A stretch of DNA of 64,000 bases from Pelagibius sp050043265 (GCA_050043265.1 JBHJIR010000010.1:1-64000), one strand, 5' to 3'. Counted from the first letter of the stretch, positions 26,577-35,162 are shown. Notes: a model not told the origin generated them from the sequence alone. Made by a program: numbers and translations.

Positions 26577-27533
26577 ATGCACAACCGAGGCAAACGGGCC
26601 CGCGTTGCCGCCGTTGCGGCGGGACTGCTGGTGCTGGCCGCCTGTTCGACCGCCGATTATAGCAAGCCGGTCAACGACTTCGCCGCCGCCACCGGCAACG
26701 CCGAGCAGGCTCTGGTTGGCCTGAATACGGAAGTCACCACCGGCTACAAGAGCGTGCTGGACGACCGCATCCTCGGCAACCGCGCCTTCTTGCGTGCGGC
26801 CAGCCCGGAATGCCTGACGGATTCCAAACGCTGCCGCCTGACCGTGACCAGCGATGCGGGCAACGAGTTCTATCCGCCGGAATTCCCGCTGCAGCAAATG
26901 ACCCTGCTGATGGGGCGGGTCAACGCCTATGCCGGGAACCTGAAGGCCCTGCTGGAGGCAGACACCGCCGCCAAGGTGGCCGGCAATGTGAACGCCGCTC
27001 TCGGCAGCATCCAGAACCTGGCGGAGACCGTGGCCAAGGCCGGCGGCCCCGCCAGCACCCCCGTGCCGGCCTTCGCCACACCGGCGGGCGCCGCGGTCAA
27101 CTGGGTGGTCGGCCAATATGTGGCAAGCGTGAAGGTGAAAGGCCTGAGGGACGCGACCAAGGCCGCGAAACCGGTAGTGCGCGACGCCGCCGACCTCTTC
27201 GCGCTGACCGCATCGATCATCGCCGACGTGCCGCGGTCGACGCTCGCCGAGGAAGTCTCGCTGGCCAACGACACCTACCAGAACGACCGCAGCAGTAAGG
27301 CCGCCCTTGTCAAGCTGACGCAGGCGGCGGCGCAGTACGACGCCCTGCTGACCGCGGACCCGCCGCAGGTCTTCAAGCGCCTCGGCGACGCCCACGACGC
27401 CCTGGCCGATGCCCTGCAGGGCGGTGACGTCACCCTGAGCACCGCGATCAGCAAGATCGAGGCCTTCGCGGCGGAAGCAAAGAATCTGGCGAAGATCGTG
27501 AAAGACCTCCGGGCCCTGGCACCGGAGAGATAA
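26577..27533 (+). CDS. Putative lipoprotein of unknown function
   Basis: The 318-residue protein starts with a basic signal and a lipobox (LAAC, Cys23), so it is probably a lipoprotein. The rest is largely alpha-helical and Ala-rich, with two cysteines at about residues 81 and 88 (C-L-T-D-S-K-R-C). No known domain is recognised. The helical layout recalls long-helix envelope proteins or secretion accessories, but no function can be inferred. A coiled-coil protein gene follows 29 bp downstream and is probably co-transcribed. Confidence 0.8.
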   Translation: MHNRGKRARVAAVAAGLLVLAACSTADYSKPVNDFAAATGNAEQALVGLNTEVTTGYKSVLDDRILGNRAFLRAASPECLTDSKRCRLTVTSDAGNEFYPPEFPLQQMTLLMGRVNAYAGNLKALLEADTAAKVAGNVNAALGSIQNLAETVAKAGGPASTPVPAFATPAGAAVNWVVGQYVASVKVKGLRDATKAAKPVVRDAADLFALTASIIADVPRSTLAEEVSLANDTYQNDRSSKAALVKLTQAAAQYDALLTADPPQVFKRLGDAHDALADALQGGDVTLSTAISKIEAFAAEAKNLAKIVKDLRALAPER

Positions 27534-27562
27534 CCCAGCCGGAGACGGGGGAAAGATAGACC

Positions 27563-27985
27563 ATGAGCAACGGCAAGCCGACGGTCGACGAGGTGGTGGC
27601 CAAAGCCAATGCCGCCCGCGAGAGCCTGGCGGCGCTGGAACGCGACCTGCAGGAAGACATCGACGCGATCGACCTGACGGCCTTCAAGGAAAAGCGGGAC
27701 CGCACGCCGGCCGAACTTGCCAAGCGCAAGGAACTGCGCGCCAGCCAGTCGGAAGTGCGCGAAGGCTTCAAGGTGCTGGCCTTCGTCACCGCTCAGCGGC
27801 TCGACGATACGGCGGAAGTCCAACACCTCATCCGCCGGATGGACGACGTGAACGCCGGCTTGCAGGACGACCTGGACCGGCTGAAGAAAATTGAAAAGTA
27901 CGCCGCCATCGCCGCCAAGGTCGCCGACGCCCTGGCCAAGGTCGGCGAGAAGCTGGCCAAGGTGGCCGCCAAGGGAATCGTTTGA
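27563..27985 (+). CDS. Small soluble coiled-coil protein, unknown
   Basis: The 140-residue protein has no signal peptide. It is dominated by charged heptad-like sequence (A-L-E-R-D-L-Q-E-D, then M-D-D-V-N-A-G-L-Q-D-D-L-D-R-L) and ends with an amphipathic Lys/Ala helix (AKVADALAKVGEKLAKVAAK) that could touch a membrane or bind a partner. The family is unknown. It follows the lipoprotein gene by 29 bp, so the two may form a functional pair. Confidence 0.75.
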   Translation: MSNGKPTVDEVVAKANAARESLAALERDLQEDIDAIDLTAFKEKRDRTPAELAKRKELRASQSEVREGFKVLAFVTAQRLDDTAEVQHLIRRMDDVNAGLQDDLDRLKKIEKYAAIAAKVADALAKVGEKLAKVAAKGIV

Positions 27986-28089
27986 AGGCACCCGACCTTT
28001 TCGATTCTTCAGCGAAGGCAATGTCGCCCCGGCGCCGAGCCGCTATGATACCGCTTCAGATCAGTCCTTCGAGAGGATGAGGCAGGCCC

Positions 28090-28791
28090 ATGCTGAAGGC
28101 GGACATCCACGACAATCCCGGCGACAACGGAACACCCTGCGGCGTCAACGGCAGCCTGACCAATGCCCTCTCGCCCGATGGCACGCCGGAGCTGGGCAGG
28201 CGCTACGAGGTGCCGGCGCGCCAGGGCCGCGCGGTCCGGGTCGCCAAGGATCAGAAGATCCGCATCATCAACACCCACGGCACCCAGGTCTGCGACACCT
28301 GGGCCTTCAGCGATGCCAACCGTTCGGAGTTCCTGTCCTGGCCGCACGCGCGGGCCTGGATCGACCGGGTGCTGCCCCGGCCCGGCGACCCGCTGATGAC
28401 CAATAGGCGCCGCCCGATCCTGACGCTCGTCGAGGATTCCTCGCCCGGGGTGCACGACACCCTGATCGCCGCGTGCGACCTCTTCCGCTTCACCACCCTG
28501 GGCGTCACGGACTACCACGACAACTGTTCGGACAATCTGCGCCTGGCCATGATGGCAATTGGCCTGACCGTCCCCGACGTGCCGCAGCCGTTGAATCTCT
28601 GGATGAACATCCCAGTCGACGACGCCTGGGGTATCGACTGGAAGCCGCCGGTCAGCCAGCCCGGCGACCACGTGCTGCTGCGCGCCGAGATGGACTGCAT
28701 CGTCGCCATGTCCGCCTGCCCCCAGGACATCATCCCGATCAACGGCGAAGCCTGCACCCCGGTCGGCGTGGAATTCGCGGTGGAGGGATAA
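28090..28791 (+). CDS. DUF1989 protein (urea carboxylase-associated family)
   Basis: The 233-residue protein shows the DUF1989 layout: VPARQGRAVRVAKDQKIRI, then N-T-H-G-T-Q-V-C-D-T-W, the C-D-L-F-R-F segment, and a conserved C-terminal part with D-H-V-L-L-R-A-E-M-D-C and S-A-C-P-Q-D. Members usually neighbour urea carboxylase or guanidine-metabolism genes and have conserved cysteines and histidines suited to metal binding. Here no such neighbours exist, so the gene is isolated and the substrate unknown. Confidence 0.85.
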   Translation: MLKADIHDNPGDNGTPCGVNGSLTNALSPDGTPELGRRYEVPARQGRAVRVAKDQKIRIINTHGTQVCDTWAFSDANRSEFLSWPHARAWIDRVLPRPGDPLMTNRRRPILTLVEDSSPGVHDTLIAACDLFRFTTLGVTDYHDNCSDNLRLAMMAIGLTVPDVPQPLNLWMNIPVDDAWGIDWKPPVSQPGDHVLLRAEMDCIVAMSACPQDIIPINGEACTPVGVEFAVEG

Positions 28792-28938
28792 AGAGACCCC
28801 TTCGTGGCCGGCCGCCTGAAGCCGAAGACGTCTCTTGCTTCCGACAGGCAATACCATCCGGGGCCCATCGCTACGATGCTTTGAGTAAGACATTCGGAGG
28901 CGCCGGAAACTCAACCAGCGGCCGGCGCCTCCCAGTGA

Positions 28939-29688
28939 TCAACCCTGGGCATAACCGCCATCGACGAAGACCTCGCTTCCCGTCATGAAGCTGCTGTCAT
29001 CGGACGCGAGGAAGGCGGCGACGGCCGCCGTTTCGGACGGGTTGCCGATCCGGCCCAGCGGCGACTTCTCGACAAATCCGGCGATGATTTCGTCTTGCAT
29101 GCCGGTTTGCGCAAACAGATCCATGACCGTTTGCGTCTCCGTCGCCCCGGGTGAAAGCACGTTCACCCGAACACCTGTGCCCTTCAGATCCAGAGCCCAG
29201 CTTCGGGCAAAGTTGCGGACCGCCGCCTTCGAGGCGCTGTAGACGCTCATCGCTGGCGTGCCCATCACCCCCACGGTCGAGCCGGTGAGGATGATCGATC
29301 CACCCGCTTTGACAATCGGCAGCGCTTTTTGAACCGTGAACAGCGTGCCCTTGACGTTGATGTCGAAAGTCCACGAGTAGTGGTCCGGCGTGATCGTCCC
29401 GAGAGGCGCAAATTCTCCAACGCCGGCATTGGCGACCAGCACGTCGATGCCGGCCTTTTCGGTTTTCACCGTCTCGAACAGATGATCGAGATGCTCCAGC
29501 TTCGTGATGTCTCCACGAATGCCGCGGGCAGCCGTGCCCAGTTCGGCCAGGGCCGCATCAAGGGCGTCCTGCCGGCGTCCGAAGATGTAAACGAACGCGC
29601 CTTCGGCAACAAAACGCTTAGCGATCGCCAGACCGATCCCGCTGGCGCCGCCGGTGATAACGGCCGTCTTTCCTTCAAGCTTACCCAT
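28939..29688 (-). CDS. SDR-family oxidoreductase divergent from an HxlR regulator
   Basis: This classical SDR of 249 residues has the cofactor motif TGGASGIGLAIAKRF, the V-A-N-A-G-V-G structural motif, G-S-T-V-G-V with the catalytic Ser, YSASK, and V-F-V-D-G-G-Y near the end. It is divergent from the HxlR-type regulator gene (86-bp gap). This layout is typical of a quinone- or aldehyde-responsive oxidoreductase under HxlR control. The substrate is unknown. Confidence 0.87.
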   Translation of the reverse strand: MGKLEGKTAVITGGASGIGLAIAKRFVAEGAFVYIFGRRQDALDAALAELGTAARGIRGDITKLEHLDHLFETVKTEKAGIDVLVANAGVGEFAPLGTITPDHYSWTFDINVKGTLFTVQKALPIVKAGGSIILTGSTVGVMGTPAMSVYSASKAAVRNFARSWALDLKGTGVRVNVLSPGATETQTVMDLFAQTGMQDEIIAGFVEKSPLGRIGNPSETAAVAAFLASDDSSFMTGSEVFVDGGYAQG

Positions 29689-29745
29689 GAACCTATCTCC
29701 TTCGTCCGGGAATAGCTCGAAGCTAAGAGGTCATTTCTTTTGGAC

Positions 29746-29770
29746 AAGTATGCACCTTTTGGTAAGTATG
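29746..29770. promoter_or_regulatory. Putative HxlR operator (ACC-N4-GGT dyad)
   Basis: This imperfect inverted repeat centred on ACC, four bases, GGT lies in the 86-bp region between the SDR and HxlR genes, ending 4 bp before the HxlR start. A closely matching 25-bp copy lies at 31046-31070. HxlR regulators bind dyads of this kind. Assignment to this regulator is inferred from position and recurrence. Confidence 0.5.
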
Positions 29771-29774
29771 AAGA

Positions 29775-30146
29775 ATGAGCATGAGAGACACCGAAGTCAC
29801 CCCCTTCATCTGCGGCCTTGATGCGGCCATCCGCGTGATCGGCGGGAAGTGGAAGCCGCTTATTCTGTTTTTCCTCGCCCGCGGGCCGCAGCGCTATGGC
29901 GCGTTGAAGCGCTCGGTACGCGGGGTCAGCGACAAGATGCTGATCCAGCATCTGAAGGAGCTGGAGATGCACGGCGTCGTCGCGCGGACCGACTACAAGG
30001 AAATTCCGCCGCGGGTGGACTACGCGCTGACGCCCTTCGGCGACAGCCTGGTCAAAGCCATGGTGCCGCTGTGCAGCTGGGGGGAAGAAAATTCGGAAGC
30101 CATCGCCGCGGCGCTGTTGAAGCCTGAGGAGAGCGGGCCGTCCTAG
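29775..30146 (+). CDS. HxlR-family transcriptional regulator
   Basis: The 123-residue winged-helix protein has the HxlR signature: C-G-L-D-A-A-I-R-V-I-G-G-K-W-K-P-L-I-L-F with a Cys near the N-terminus (residue 13, a typical redox/electrophile sensor position), L-K-R-S-V-R-G-V-S-D-K-M-L and R-V-D-Y-A-L-T-P-F-G. Members respond to quinones, aldehydes or oxidants through that Cys. The ATG at 29775 and another at 29781 are both possible starts. The stop codon TAG lies inside the palindromic repeat at 30143. Confidence 0.9.
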   Translation: MSMRDTEVTPFICGLDAAIRVIGGKWKPLILFFLARGPQRYGALKRSVRGVSDKMLIQHLKELEMHGVVARTDYKEIPPRVDYALTPFGDSLVKAMVPLCSWGEENSEAIAAALLKPEESGPS

Positions 30147-30208
30147 AGCAGATCAGGGTCAGATGGAATCGCATAAGCGATCCATCTGACCCTGTGAATC
30201 CGATCTAG
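30143..30208. repeat. 66-bp palindromic repeat overlapping the HxlR stop codon
   Basis: The element begins and ends with CTAG. Its core is a near-perfect hairpin: 13 bp (30154-30166 with 30182-30194), a one-base bulge, then ATCGC/GCGAT around an ATAA loop. The opening CTAG supplies the HxlR stop TAG (30144-30146). A similar 66-bp element is at 49483-49548. Confidence 0.8.
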
Positions 30209-30331
30209 GCGGCGAGCCGTACCCTTCTGAACCGGCAAGCTTGCGACGCGCTGCGGCTCTCAGGACATTCGCGGCGACTACTTGCCCGCTCTGTCCCAGG
30301 GGCGCCCCGACGCAGCACCGGGCGCCGAAGC

Positions 30332-30976
30332 TCACACTGTGCCTCGCGGGGGTTCCCCGTTGAAGGCGGGAAACTCTCGGGGAGCCGGCCAGGGCAGATG
30401 AAGGTCATGTCCCGCCAGCGTCGCTCTGACGGCTTGCATCCGACCGCCCTTGCTGAGCGAGCCAAGGAGAACCGGCGCGAAACCGAAGCACTCGAACAGA
30501 TCCGCCACTTCGTCTGCGGCCGAGCGATCGTCACTCGACACGAAGACCGCGCGCCGGAAATTGTCAAAGACAGGATCCTTCTTGAAATTCTCCATGAAGA
30601 GCGAATTCATCGCCTTCACAACGCGGGCACCGGGTGTCAGGCGCGCAACGATTTCACTGGAGCTGTCATCTCCAAAGTCGACTGCCCCCTCCTCCGTCAG
30701 CCCGTTTGTTGCGTCGATCACGATCTGACCTGTCCAGCGCGGAAGGGCTTGCAAAGTTTTCTCGACTTTCAGCCAGGGCACGCAGAGCACGACCATCGGC
30801 TGCCGCGCCGCTTCTTCCAGGGTTCCCGCGGACGCTCCGGGGCCAAACGCCTCGGCCAGGGGGGACAGACTCTCAGGACCCCGGCGATTGCTGAAGACGA
30901 CTTCATGACTTGCCGAAAGCGCCTTTCTTGCAAAGGCTTGCGCAACCTCCCCTGCGCCTATCGTTCCAATTCTCAT
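30332..30976 (-). CDS. NAD(P)-binding oxidoreductase (NADPH:F420 reductase-like fold)
   Basis: The 214-residue protein has the N-terminal dinucleotide motif IGTIGAGEVAQAFARKAL, then F-S-N-R-R-G-P-E as a phosphate-binding stretch and the V-V-K-A-M-N-S-L segment typical of F420-dependent NADP reductase-like proteins. Bacteria without F420 carry such proteins as general NADP-dependent reductases, so F420 use is not implied. The ATG at 30976 has GGAG upstream. A dyad similar to that before HxlR lies 70-94 bp upstream, so the same regulator may control it. It converges on the HxlR gene. Confidence 0.8.
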   Translation of the reverse strand: MRIGTIGAGEVAQAFARKALSASHEVVFSNRRGPESLSPLAEAFGPGASAGTLEEAARQPMVVLCVPWLKVEKTLQALPRWTGQIVIDATNGLTEEGAVDFGDDSSSEIVARLTPGARVVKAMNSLFMENFKKDPVFDNFRRAVFVSSDDRSAADEVADLFECFGFAPVLLGSLSKGGRMQAVRATLAGHDLHLPWPAPREFPAFNGEPPRGTV

Positions 30977-31045
30977 AACGTCTCTCCGTCTAGCCTTCGA
31001 GAAGTGCTTACGAAAAGCCAATTGGAATTGGAGATGCTGTCCATC

Positions 31046-31070
31046 AAGTACTGACCTATTGGTAAGCATC
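31046..31070. promoter_or_regulatory. Second ACC-N4-GGT dyad, upstream of the NAD(P)-binding oxidoreductase
   Basis: It matches the 29746 site closely: both start AAGTA, share ACC, four bases, GGTAAG and end A-T plus one base. It lies in the promoter region of the leftward gene at 30332-30976, outside any coding sequence. Confidence 0.5.
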
Positions 31071-31215
31071 CGGAATTTGAGGAGAAGGCGCCAATCCGTG
31101 CCTCTTCGTGCGGGCCGCCTCGTTACAGCGCTCCGAGTCGCCGACCTCTTGCCGACGCCGGCACGAACCCCAAGGAGAATTGGGATCCGTTCACCGATTC
31201 CTATCCCCGATACCA

Positions 31216-31245
31216 AAAGACCCCCGGGCGCTGCCGGAGGTCTTT
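31216..31245 (-). terminator. Intrinsic terminator downstream of tRNA-Ser
   Basis: A 12-position stem (31216-31227 with 31234-31245, one mismatch) lies 5 bp past the tRNA 3' end and is followed on the minus strand by TTTT. It fits termination of the tRNA transcript. Confidence 0.65.
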
Positions 31246-31250
31246 GGGTA

Positions 31251-31340
31251 TGGCGGAGAGAGAGGGATTCGAACCCTCGAGACGGTTTCCCGCCTACACG
31301 CTTTCCAAGCGTGCGCCTTCAGCCACTCGGCCACCTCTCC
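31251..31340 (-). tRNA. tRNA-Ser (anticodon GGA)
   Basis: The minus strand folds as a 90-nt class II tRNA: acceptor GGAGAGG pairs with the 3' arm CTCTCC-type sequence, the D-loop has GCCGAGTGGC, the anticodon stem CACGC/GCGTG holds loop TTGGAAA with anticodon GGA, a long variable arm follows, and the T-arm contains GTTCGAATC. The 3' CCA is encoded. It reads UCC/UCU serine codons. Confidence 0.95.
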
Positions 31341-31648
31341 TTAAAGCGGAGCCCTGTCCTACCGGAGCCGGATTTCGCAAAGGTAAACCCCCAGGAAACC
31401 CTCGGCCCCGTCGGCGGGCGCGCGGCGCGAAACTAGCCGAGCCGGCGCCGGGATGCAACGCCTACGGCCCGGCAAAATGGGCCTTGGGGAGGCCGGATAG
31501 CCGCTCCAAGGCTCATTGGCGCCCGCTGGTCGATCCAGGGGGTGGCCCGGAGGTTGGCCCGAAGGTTGGCTGGGGCGCTCTGCGGCTGCTACTATCGCGC
31601 CGGTGGCGGGCGCCGCAGGCGCCGGCCGGACCCCGGAGCGGGGGATGG

Positions 31649-32029
31649 ATGCGCCGGGGCCACCGCCCGGCGGCAATGGGGGTCTGGATGATCGTTGGCC
31701 GCGGTATCGGCTGGTTTCTGTTGTTTTGCGCCCTGGTCCTGCTGGGTTGGGACGCTGTTTCGTCCTTGAGCAGCGGCACCTGGGGCTTCGTCGTGCTGGG
31801 CCAGCGCTGGTACGAAATCGACCAGGCCCTCGGCAGCTTCACCCTCAATACCCTGCAGGCCGGCATCGAGCGCAACGTCTCGGTCGACGTGTGGGACAAC
31901 GTCATCGCCCCGGTCCTGCTGTGGCCGGCGGTGGCCGTGTTCTTCGTCCCCGGCCTGATCCTGGTGCTGCTGTTCCGCCGCTGGGGCGGCGGCCCGCGCT
32001 CGCCGCGCCGCTTCAAGAACAAGCGGTAG
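31649..32029 (+). CDS. Small membrane protein, two TM segments, unknown
   Basis: The 126-residue protein has a first membrane segment at about residues 15-35 (V-G-R-G-I-G-W-F-L-L-F-C-A-L-V-L) and a second at about 92-114 (A-P-V-L-L-W-P-A-V-A-V-F-F-V-P-G), with a basic C-terminal tail (R-R-F-K-N-K-R). No family is recognised. The start is uncertain: ATG at 31649 has GGAG 10 bases upstream, while ATG at 31676 or 31688 would still keep both helices. It converges on lepA with a 42-bp gap. Confidence 0.6.
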   Translation: MRRGHRPAAMGVWMIVGRGIGWFLLFCALVLLGWDAVSSLSSGTWGFVVLGQRWYEIDQALGSFTLNTLQAGIERNVSVDVWDNVIAPVLLWPAVAVFFVPGLILVLLFRRWGGGPRSPRRFKNKR

Positions 32030-32071
32030 GCCGCAGGCGCCAAGGGGCAGCCACGGCCCCCCGGCCGAGGC

Positions 32072-33874
32072 CTAGTTGTCGCTCATCTTGAGGGCGGCGA
32101 GGAAGGCCGACTGCGGAATTTCCACGTTGCCGATATTACGCATGCGCTTCTTGCCCGCCTTCTGCTTGTCCAGCAGCTTGCGCTTGCGGCTGACGTCGCC
32201 GCCGTAGCACTTGGCGGTCACGTCCTTGCGCAGGGCCGAGATGGTCTCGCGGGCGATCACTTTGCCGCCGATCGCCGCCTGGATGGCGATCTTGAACAAC
32301 TGGCGCGGGATGAGGCCCTTCAGGCGCTCGCACAGCATGCGCCCGCGCGCTTCGGCCTGGCCGCGATGCACGATGATCGCCAGGGAGTCCACCGGCTCCG
32401 CGTTCACCAGGATGGAGACCTTCACCAGCTCGCTCTCGCGGTATTCCTCGATCTGGTAGTCGAAGCTGGCATAGCCGCGCGACACCGACTTCAGTCGGTC
32501 GTAGAAGTCGAAAACCACCTCGTTCAGCGGCAGGCGGTAGATCAGCATGGCCCGCGAGCCGGCGTAGGTCAGGTCGAGCTGCTCGCCGCGGCGCTCTTCG
32601 CAGAGCTTCAGGATCGGCCCCAGGAACTCGTCGGGCACCAGGATGGTCGCGCGGATCCAGGGCTCCTCGATGTGGTCGATCTTCACCACGTCGGGCATGT
32701 CGGCCGGATTGTGCAGCTCGATCATTTTCCCGTTGGTCATGTGGATCTTGTAGACCACCGAGGGCGCGGTGGTGACGAGGTCCAGGTCGAACTCGCGCTC
32801 CAGCCGCTCCTGCACGATTTCCAAATGCAGCAGCCCCAAAAACCCGCAGCGGAAGCCAAAGCCCAACGCCGCGCTGCTTTCCGCCTCGAACTGGAACGAA
32901 GAATCGTTCAGCGCCAGCTTGGCCAGGGAATCGCGCAGATCCTCGTAATCGGCAGCGTCGACCGGGAACAGGCCGCAGAACACCACCGGCACCGAGGGCT
33001 TGAACCCGGCCAGCGGCTTGTCGGCCGGATGGCGCTCGTCGGTGATGGTGTCGCCGACGTTGCAGTCGGCCACCGACTTGATGGAGGCATTGATGAAGCC
33101 GAGTTCGCCGGGCCCGAGCTCCGGCAGGTTCACCATCTTGGGCGTGAAGGCGCCGACCTTGTCGACAAAGTGCGTGGCGCCGGTGCCCATCATACGGATC
33201 TTCATGCCGGGGATGAGTTTGCCGTCGATAACGCGGACCAGCGCGATGACGCCCAGGTAGGTGTCGTACCAGCTGTCCACCAGCATCGCCTTCAGCGGCG
33301 CCGCGATGTTGCCCTGGGGCGGCGGCAGGCGTTTGACCAGCGCTTCCAACACCTCGGGGACGCCTTTGCCGGTCTTGGCGGAAATCTCCAGCGCGTTGGT
33401 CGCGTCGATCCCGATGACTTCTTCGATCTGCTCCTTCACCCGTTCCGGCTCGGCCGCCGGCAGGTCGACCTTGTTGAGAACGGGGATGATCTCGTGATCG
33501 TTCTCGATGGCCAGATAGACGTTGGCCAGGGTCTGCGCCTCGACGCCCTGGCTGGCGTCGACCAGCAGCAGCGAGCCCTCGCAGGCCGCCAGCGAGCGGC
33601 TGACCTCGTAGGAAAAGTCGACGTGGCCCGGCGTGTCGATGAGATTCAGTTCGTAGACCTGGCCATCGGCGGCGGTGTAGCTGAGCCGCACGGTCTGCGC
33701 CTTGATGGTGATGCCGCGCTCGCGCTCCAGGTCCATCGAATCGAGCACCTGCTCCTTCATCTCGCGCTCGGTCAGGCCGCCGCAGAGCTGGATCAGGCGG
33801 TCGGCCAGGGTCGACTTGCCGTGGTCGATGTGGGCGATGATCGCGAAGTTACGGATGTGGGATAGGTCGGTCAT
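32072..33874 (-). CDS. lepA: Translation elongation factor 4 (LepA), GTPase
   Basis: LepA is a ribosome-associated GTPase that acts on stalled or mistranslocated ribosomes and in initiation. The 600-residue product begins with the G1 motif AHIDHGKST (residues 14-22), followed by R-G-I-T-I-K (switch I), D-T-P-G-H (G3) and N-K-V-D-L (G4). The LepA-specific C-terminal domain contains K-C-Y-G-G-D-V-S-R-K-R-K-L-L. Length is as expected and no residue is missing. It stands alone, with a 314-bp region before it. Confidence 0.97.
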   Translation of the reverse strand: MTDLSHIRNFAIIAHIDHGKSTLADRLIQLCGGLTEREMKEQVLDSMDLERERGITIKAQTVRLSYTAADGQVYELNLIDTPGHVDFSYEVSRSLAACEGSLLLVDASQGVEAQTLANVYLAIENDHEIIPVLNKVDLPAAEPERVKEQIEEVIGIDATNALEISAKTGKGVPEVLEALVKRLPPPQGNIAAPLKAMLVDSWYDTYLGVIALVRVIDGKLIPGMKIRMMGTGATHFVDKVGAFTPKMVNLPELGPGELGFINASIKSVADCNVGDTITDERHPADKPLAGFKPSVPVVFCGLFPVDAADYEDLRDSLAKLALNDSSFQFEAESSAALGFGFRCGFLGLLHLEIVQERLEREFDLDLVTTAPSVVYKIHMTNGKMIELHNPADMPDVVKIDHIEEPWIRATILVPDEFLGPILKLCEERRGEQLDLTYAGSRAMLIYRLPLNEVVFDFYDRLKSVSRGYASFDYQIEEYRESELVKVSILVNAEPVDSLAIIVHRGQAEARGRMLCERLKGLIPRQLFKIAIQAAIGGKVIARETISALRKDVTAKCYGGDVSRKRKLLDKQKAGKKRMRNIGNVEIPQSAFLAALKMSDN

Positions 33875-34188
33875 GCTGGCTTGCGCGTTGCCTGTAAAAA
33901 GCCCCGTCCGACGCCCCGCCGCAGGCGGCGCCGGCGGCAGACAGCCCAGGATACGGGGAACCCCGGGCGCGCAGGAAGATAGGGCGCGCAGGCCGGCTAA
34001 TCAACGCCTGCCGTCAGATCACCCCGCCGGGCGCCGGATCGCCCCCGGCCTGCCGCCACGTCCCCGGGCCGGACCGCCATTCAATGGCTGATTTCCGCCG
34101 TTTTCATGAATTTGTCCCGCAGACGTCACAGGCCCCGCCAAGGCGGCTATGTTAGCCCTCGACCCTTCAGGCAAAGGGAGCATGTCCG
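33875..34188. other. 314-bp divergent region between lepA and a small gene
   Basis: This GC-rich region must contain the lepA promoter on the minus strand and that of the small gene at 34189. A small GC-rich inverted repeat near 33915-33940 (CGCCGCAGGCGGCG) is visible. Nothing else was recognised. Confidence 0.35.
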
Positions 34189-34488
34189 TTGAAAAGCCAC
34201 AACATCCTGATCGAGCCCTGGCGCGAAACATCGTCCTTCACCTATCAACGGGGGGAGCGCCTGTTCCGCTGGACGGTGACCTATCTGCAGCCAGGCCAGC
34301 CACAGGCGGAGCAGCAGCCGGGCGTGCGCTTCGGCCAGGGCACCGCGCGGACCCATGCGGAGGCGCGACAAGCCGCCGAGGACTTCCTCGCCGAACGCGG
34401 CATAGAGTTGCAATGGCAACCGCCCGCCAGCGCCAACACGCGCATGCTGACACCACGCTCCGGCAAGCCGCGGTTTCTTCAGCTTTGA
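34189..34488 (+). CDS. Small basic protein of unknown function (TTG start)
   Basis: The 99-residue product reads as real protein sequence (aromatic and charged, with E-A-R-Q-A-A-E-D-F-L-A-E-R-G helix) and starts at TTG with GGGAG 8 bases upstream. The overlapping frame with an ATG at 34182 is rich in Ala/Arg/Gly as expected for a shadow frame, so the TTG frame is preferred. No domain is recognised and no membrane segment is present. It has no close partner and is read toward the exported protein at 34606. Confidence 0.6.
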   Translation: MKSHNILIEPWRETSSFTYQRGERLFRWTVTYLQPGQPQAEQQPGVRFGQGTARTHAEARQAAEDFLAERGIELQWQPPASANTRMLTPRSGKPRFLQL

Positions 34489-34605
34489 GGTTCCCGGGTT
34501 GTTTGCTAATCTATGGTGGATTTGGGCAGCATTGTGCCGATTCTTCACAAAATCTAAAGGCCGGTCGCGAAGAATTGGGGGCCTCAGGACGCTGAGGACG
34601 AAACG

Positions 34606-34974
34606 ATGCGGAGAGGTTTCATGGGAAGATTCTTCAATTCCGCGGGCGGCGGATTTCGCTTGGCAGCCTGCATTGCGATGGCAGGCTGTATCTTTGCGGC
34701 GACCACGTCCCCCGCAGACGCCGCGCGCAACGAAGCGCGGTGGTACCAGCAAAACTATTGCATGGTGAAGGCCTACGAGGCGCTCGGTAAAGAAGACTAT
34801 GCGACCTACGACAAGAATGCGCGTAAGTCGCGGAACACGCTGATCCGGGCCGGCGTGCCGGAACACCACATCCGGGAACTGGAAACCTTCATCAGTAAGA
34901 CCATTCGGCAGACAGCCGCGAAAAACAAAGCCCAGCAGGGGCCGCGCATCTGCATGCAGTGGTACAGCACCTGA
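34606..34974 (+). CDS. Small exported protein, unknown
   Basis: The 122-residue protein has a basic start and a hydrophobic signal segment (about residues 16-40) ending in P-A-D-A-A. The mature part, about 80 residues, is helical and basic with two cysteines (N-Y-C-M-V-K-A-Y-E and R-I-C-M-Q-W-Y), likely a disulfide in the periplasm. No family is recognised. A strong terminator follows 65 bp downstream. Confidence 0.75.
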   Translation: MRRGFMGRFFNSAGGGFRLAACIAMAGCIFAATTSPADAARNEARWYQQNYCMVKAYEALGKEDYATYDKNARKSRNTLIRAGVPEHHIRELETFISKTIRQTAAKNKAQQGPRICMQWYST

Positions 34975-35039
34975 TCTGAAAGCCACGATACGGCCTGAAG
35001 ACCCGCGACAGGGTCACAGCGCCACGGGAATTCTGACAG

Positions 35040-35068
35040 GCCCGGTCCAGCAAGGACCGGGCTTTTTT
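35040..35068 (+). terminator. Intrinsic terminator after the small exported protein gene
   Basis: A 9-bp GC-rich stem (GCCCGGTCC at 35040-35048 with GGACCGGGC at 35054-35062), loop AGCAA and six T residues. Confidence 0.9.
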
Positions 35069-35162
35069 CTTGCCCGCCCTCCCCGCCGAACTGTTGCATC
35101 CGTGCAACTCAGGATGCAGGAATATCACAGACCTGACGTTCTTAACGTTTCGTTAACCACAC

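Noticed and set aside
31251..31340. tRNA-Ser as an integration site for a mobile element
   Set aside because: No integrase, no repeated tRNA 3' end and no change of composition were seen around it.
34149..34595. Overlapping frame with an ATG at 34182
   Set aside because: The translation is Ala/Gly/Arg-rich shadow sequence; the TTG frame at 34189 reads as a real protein.
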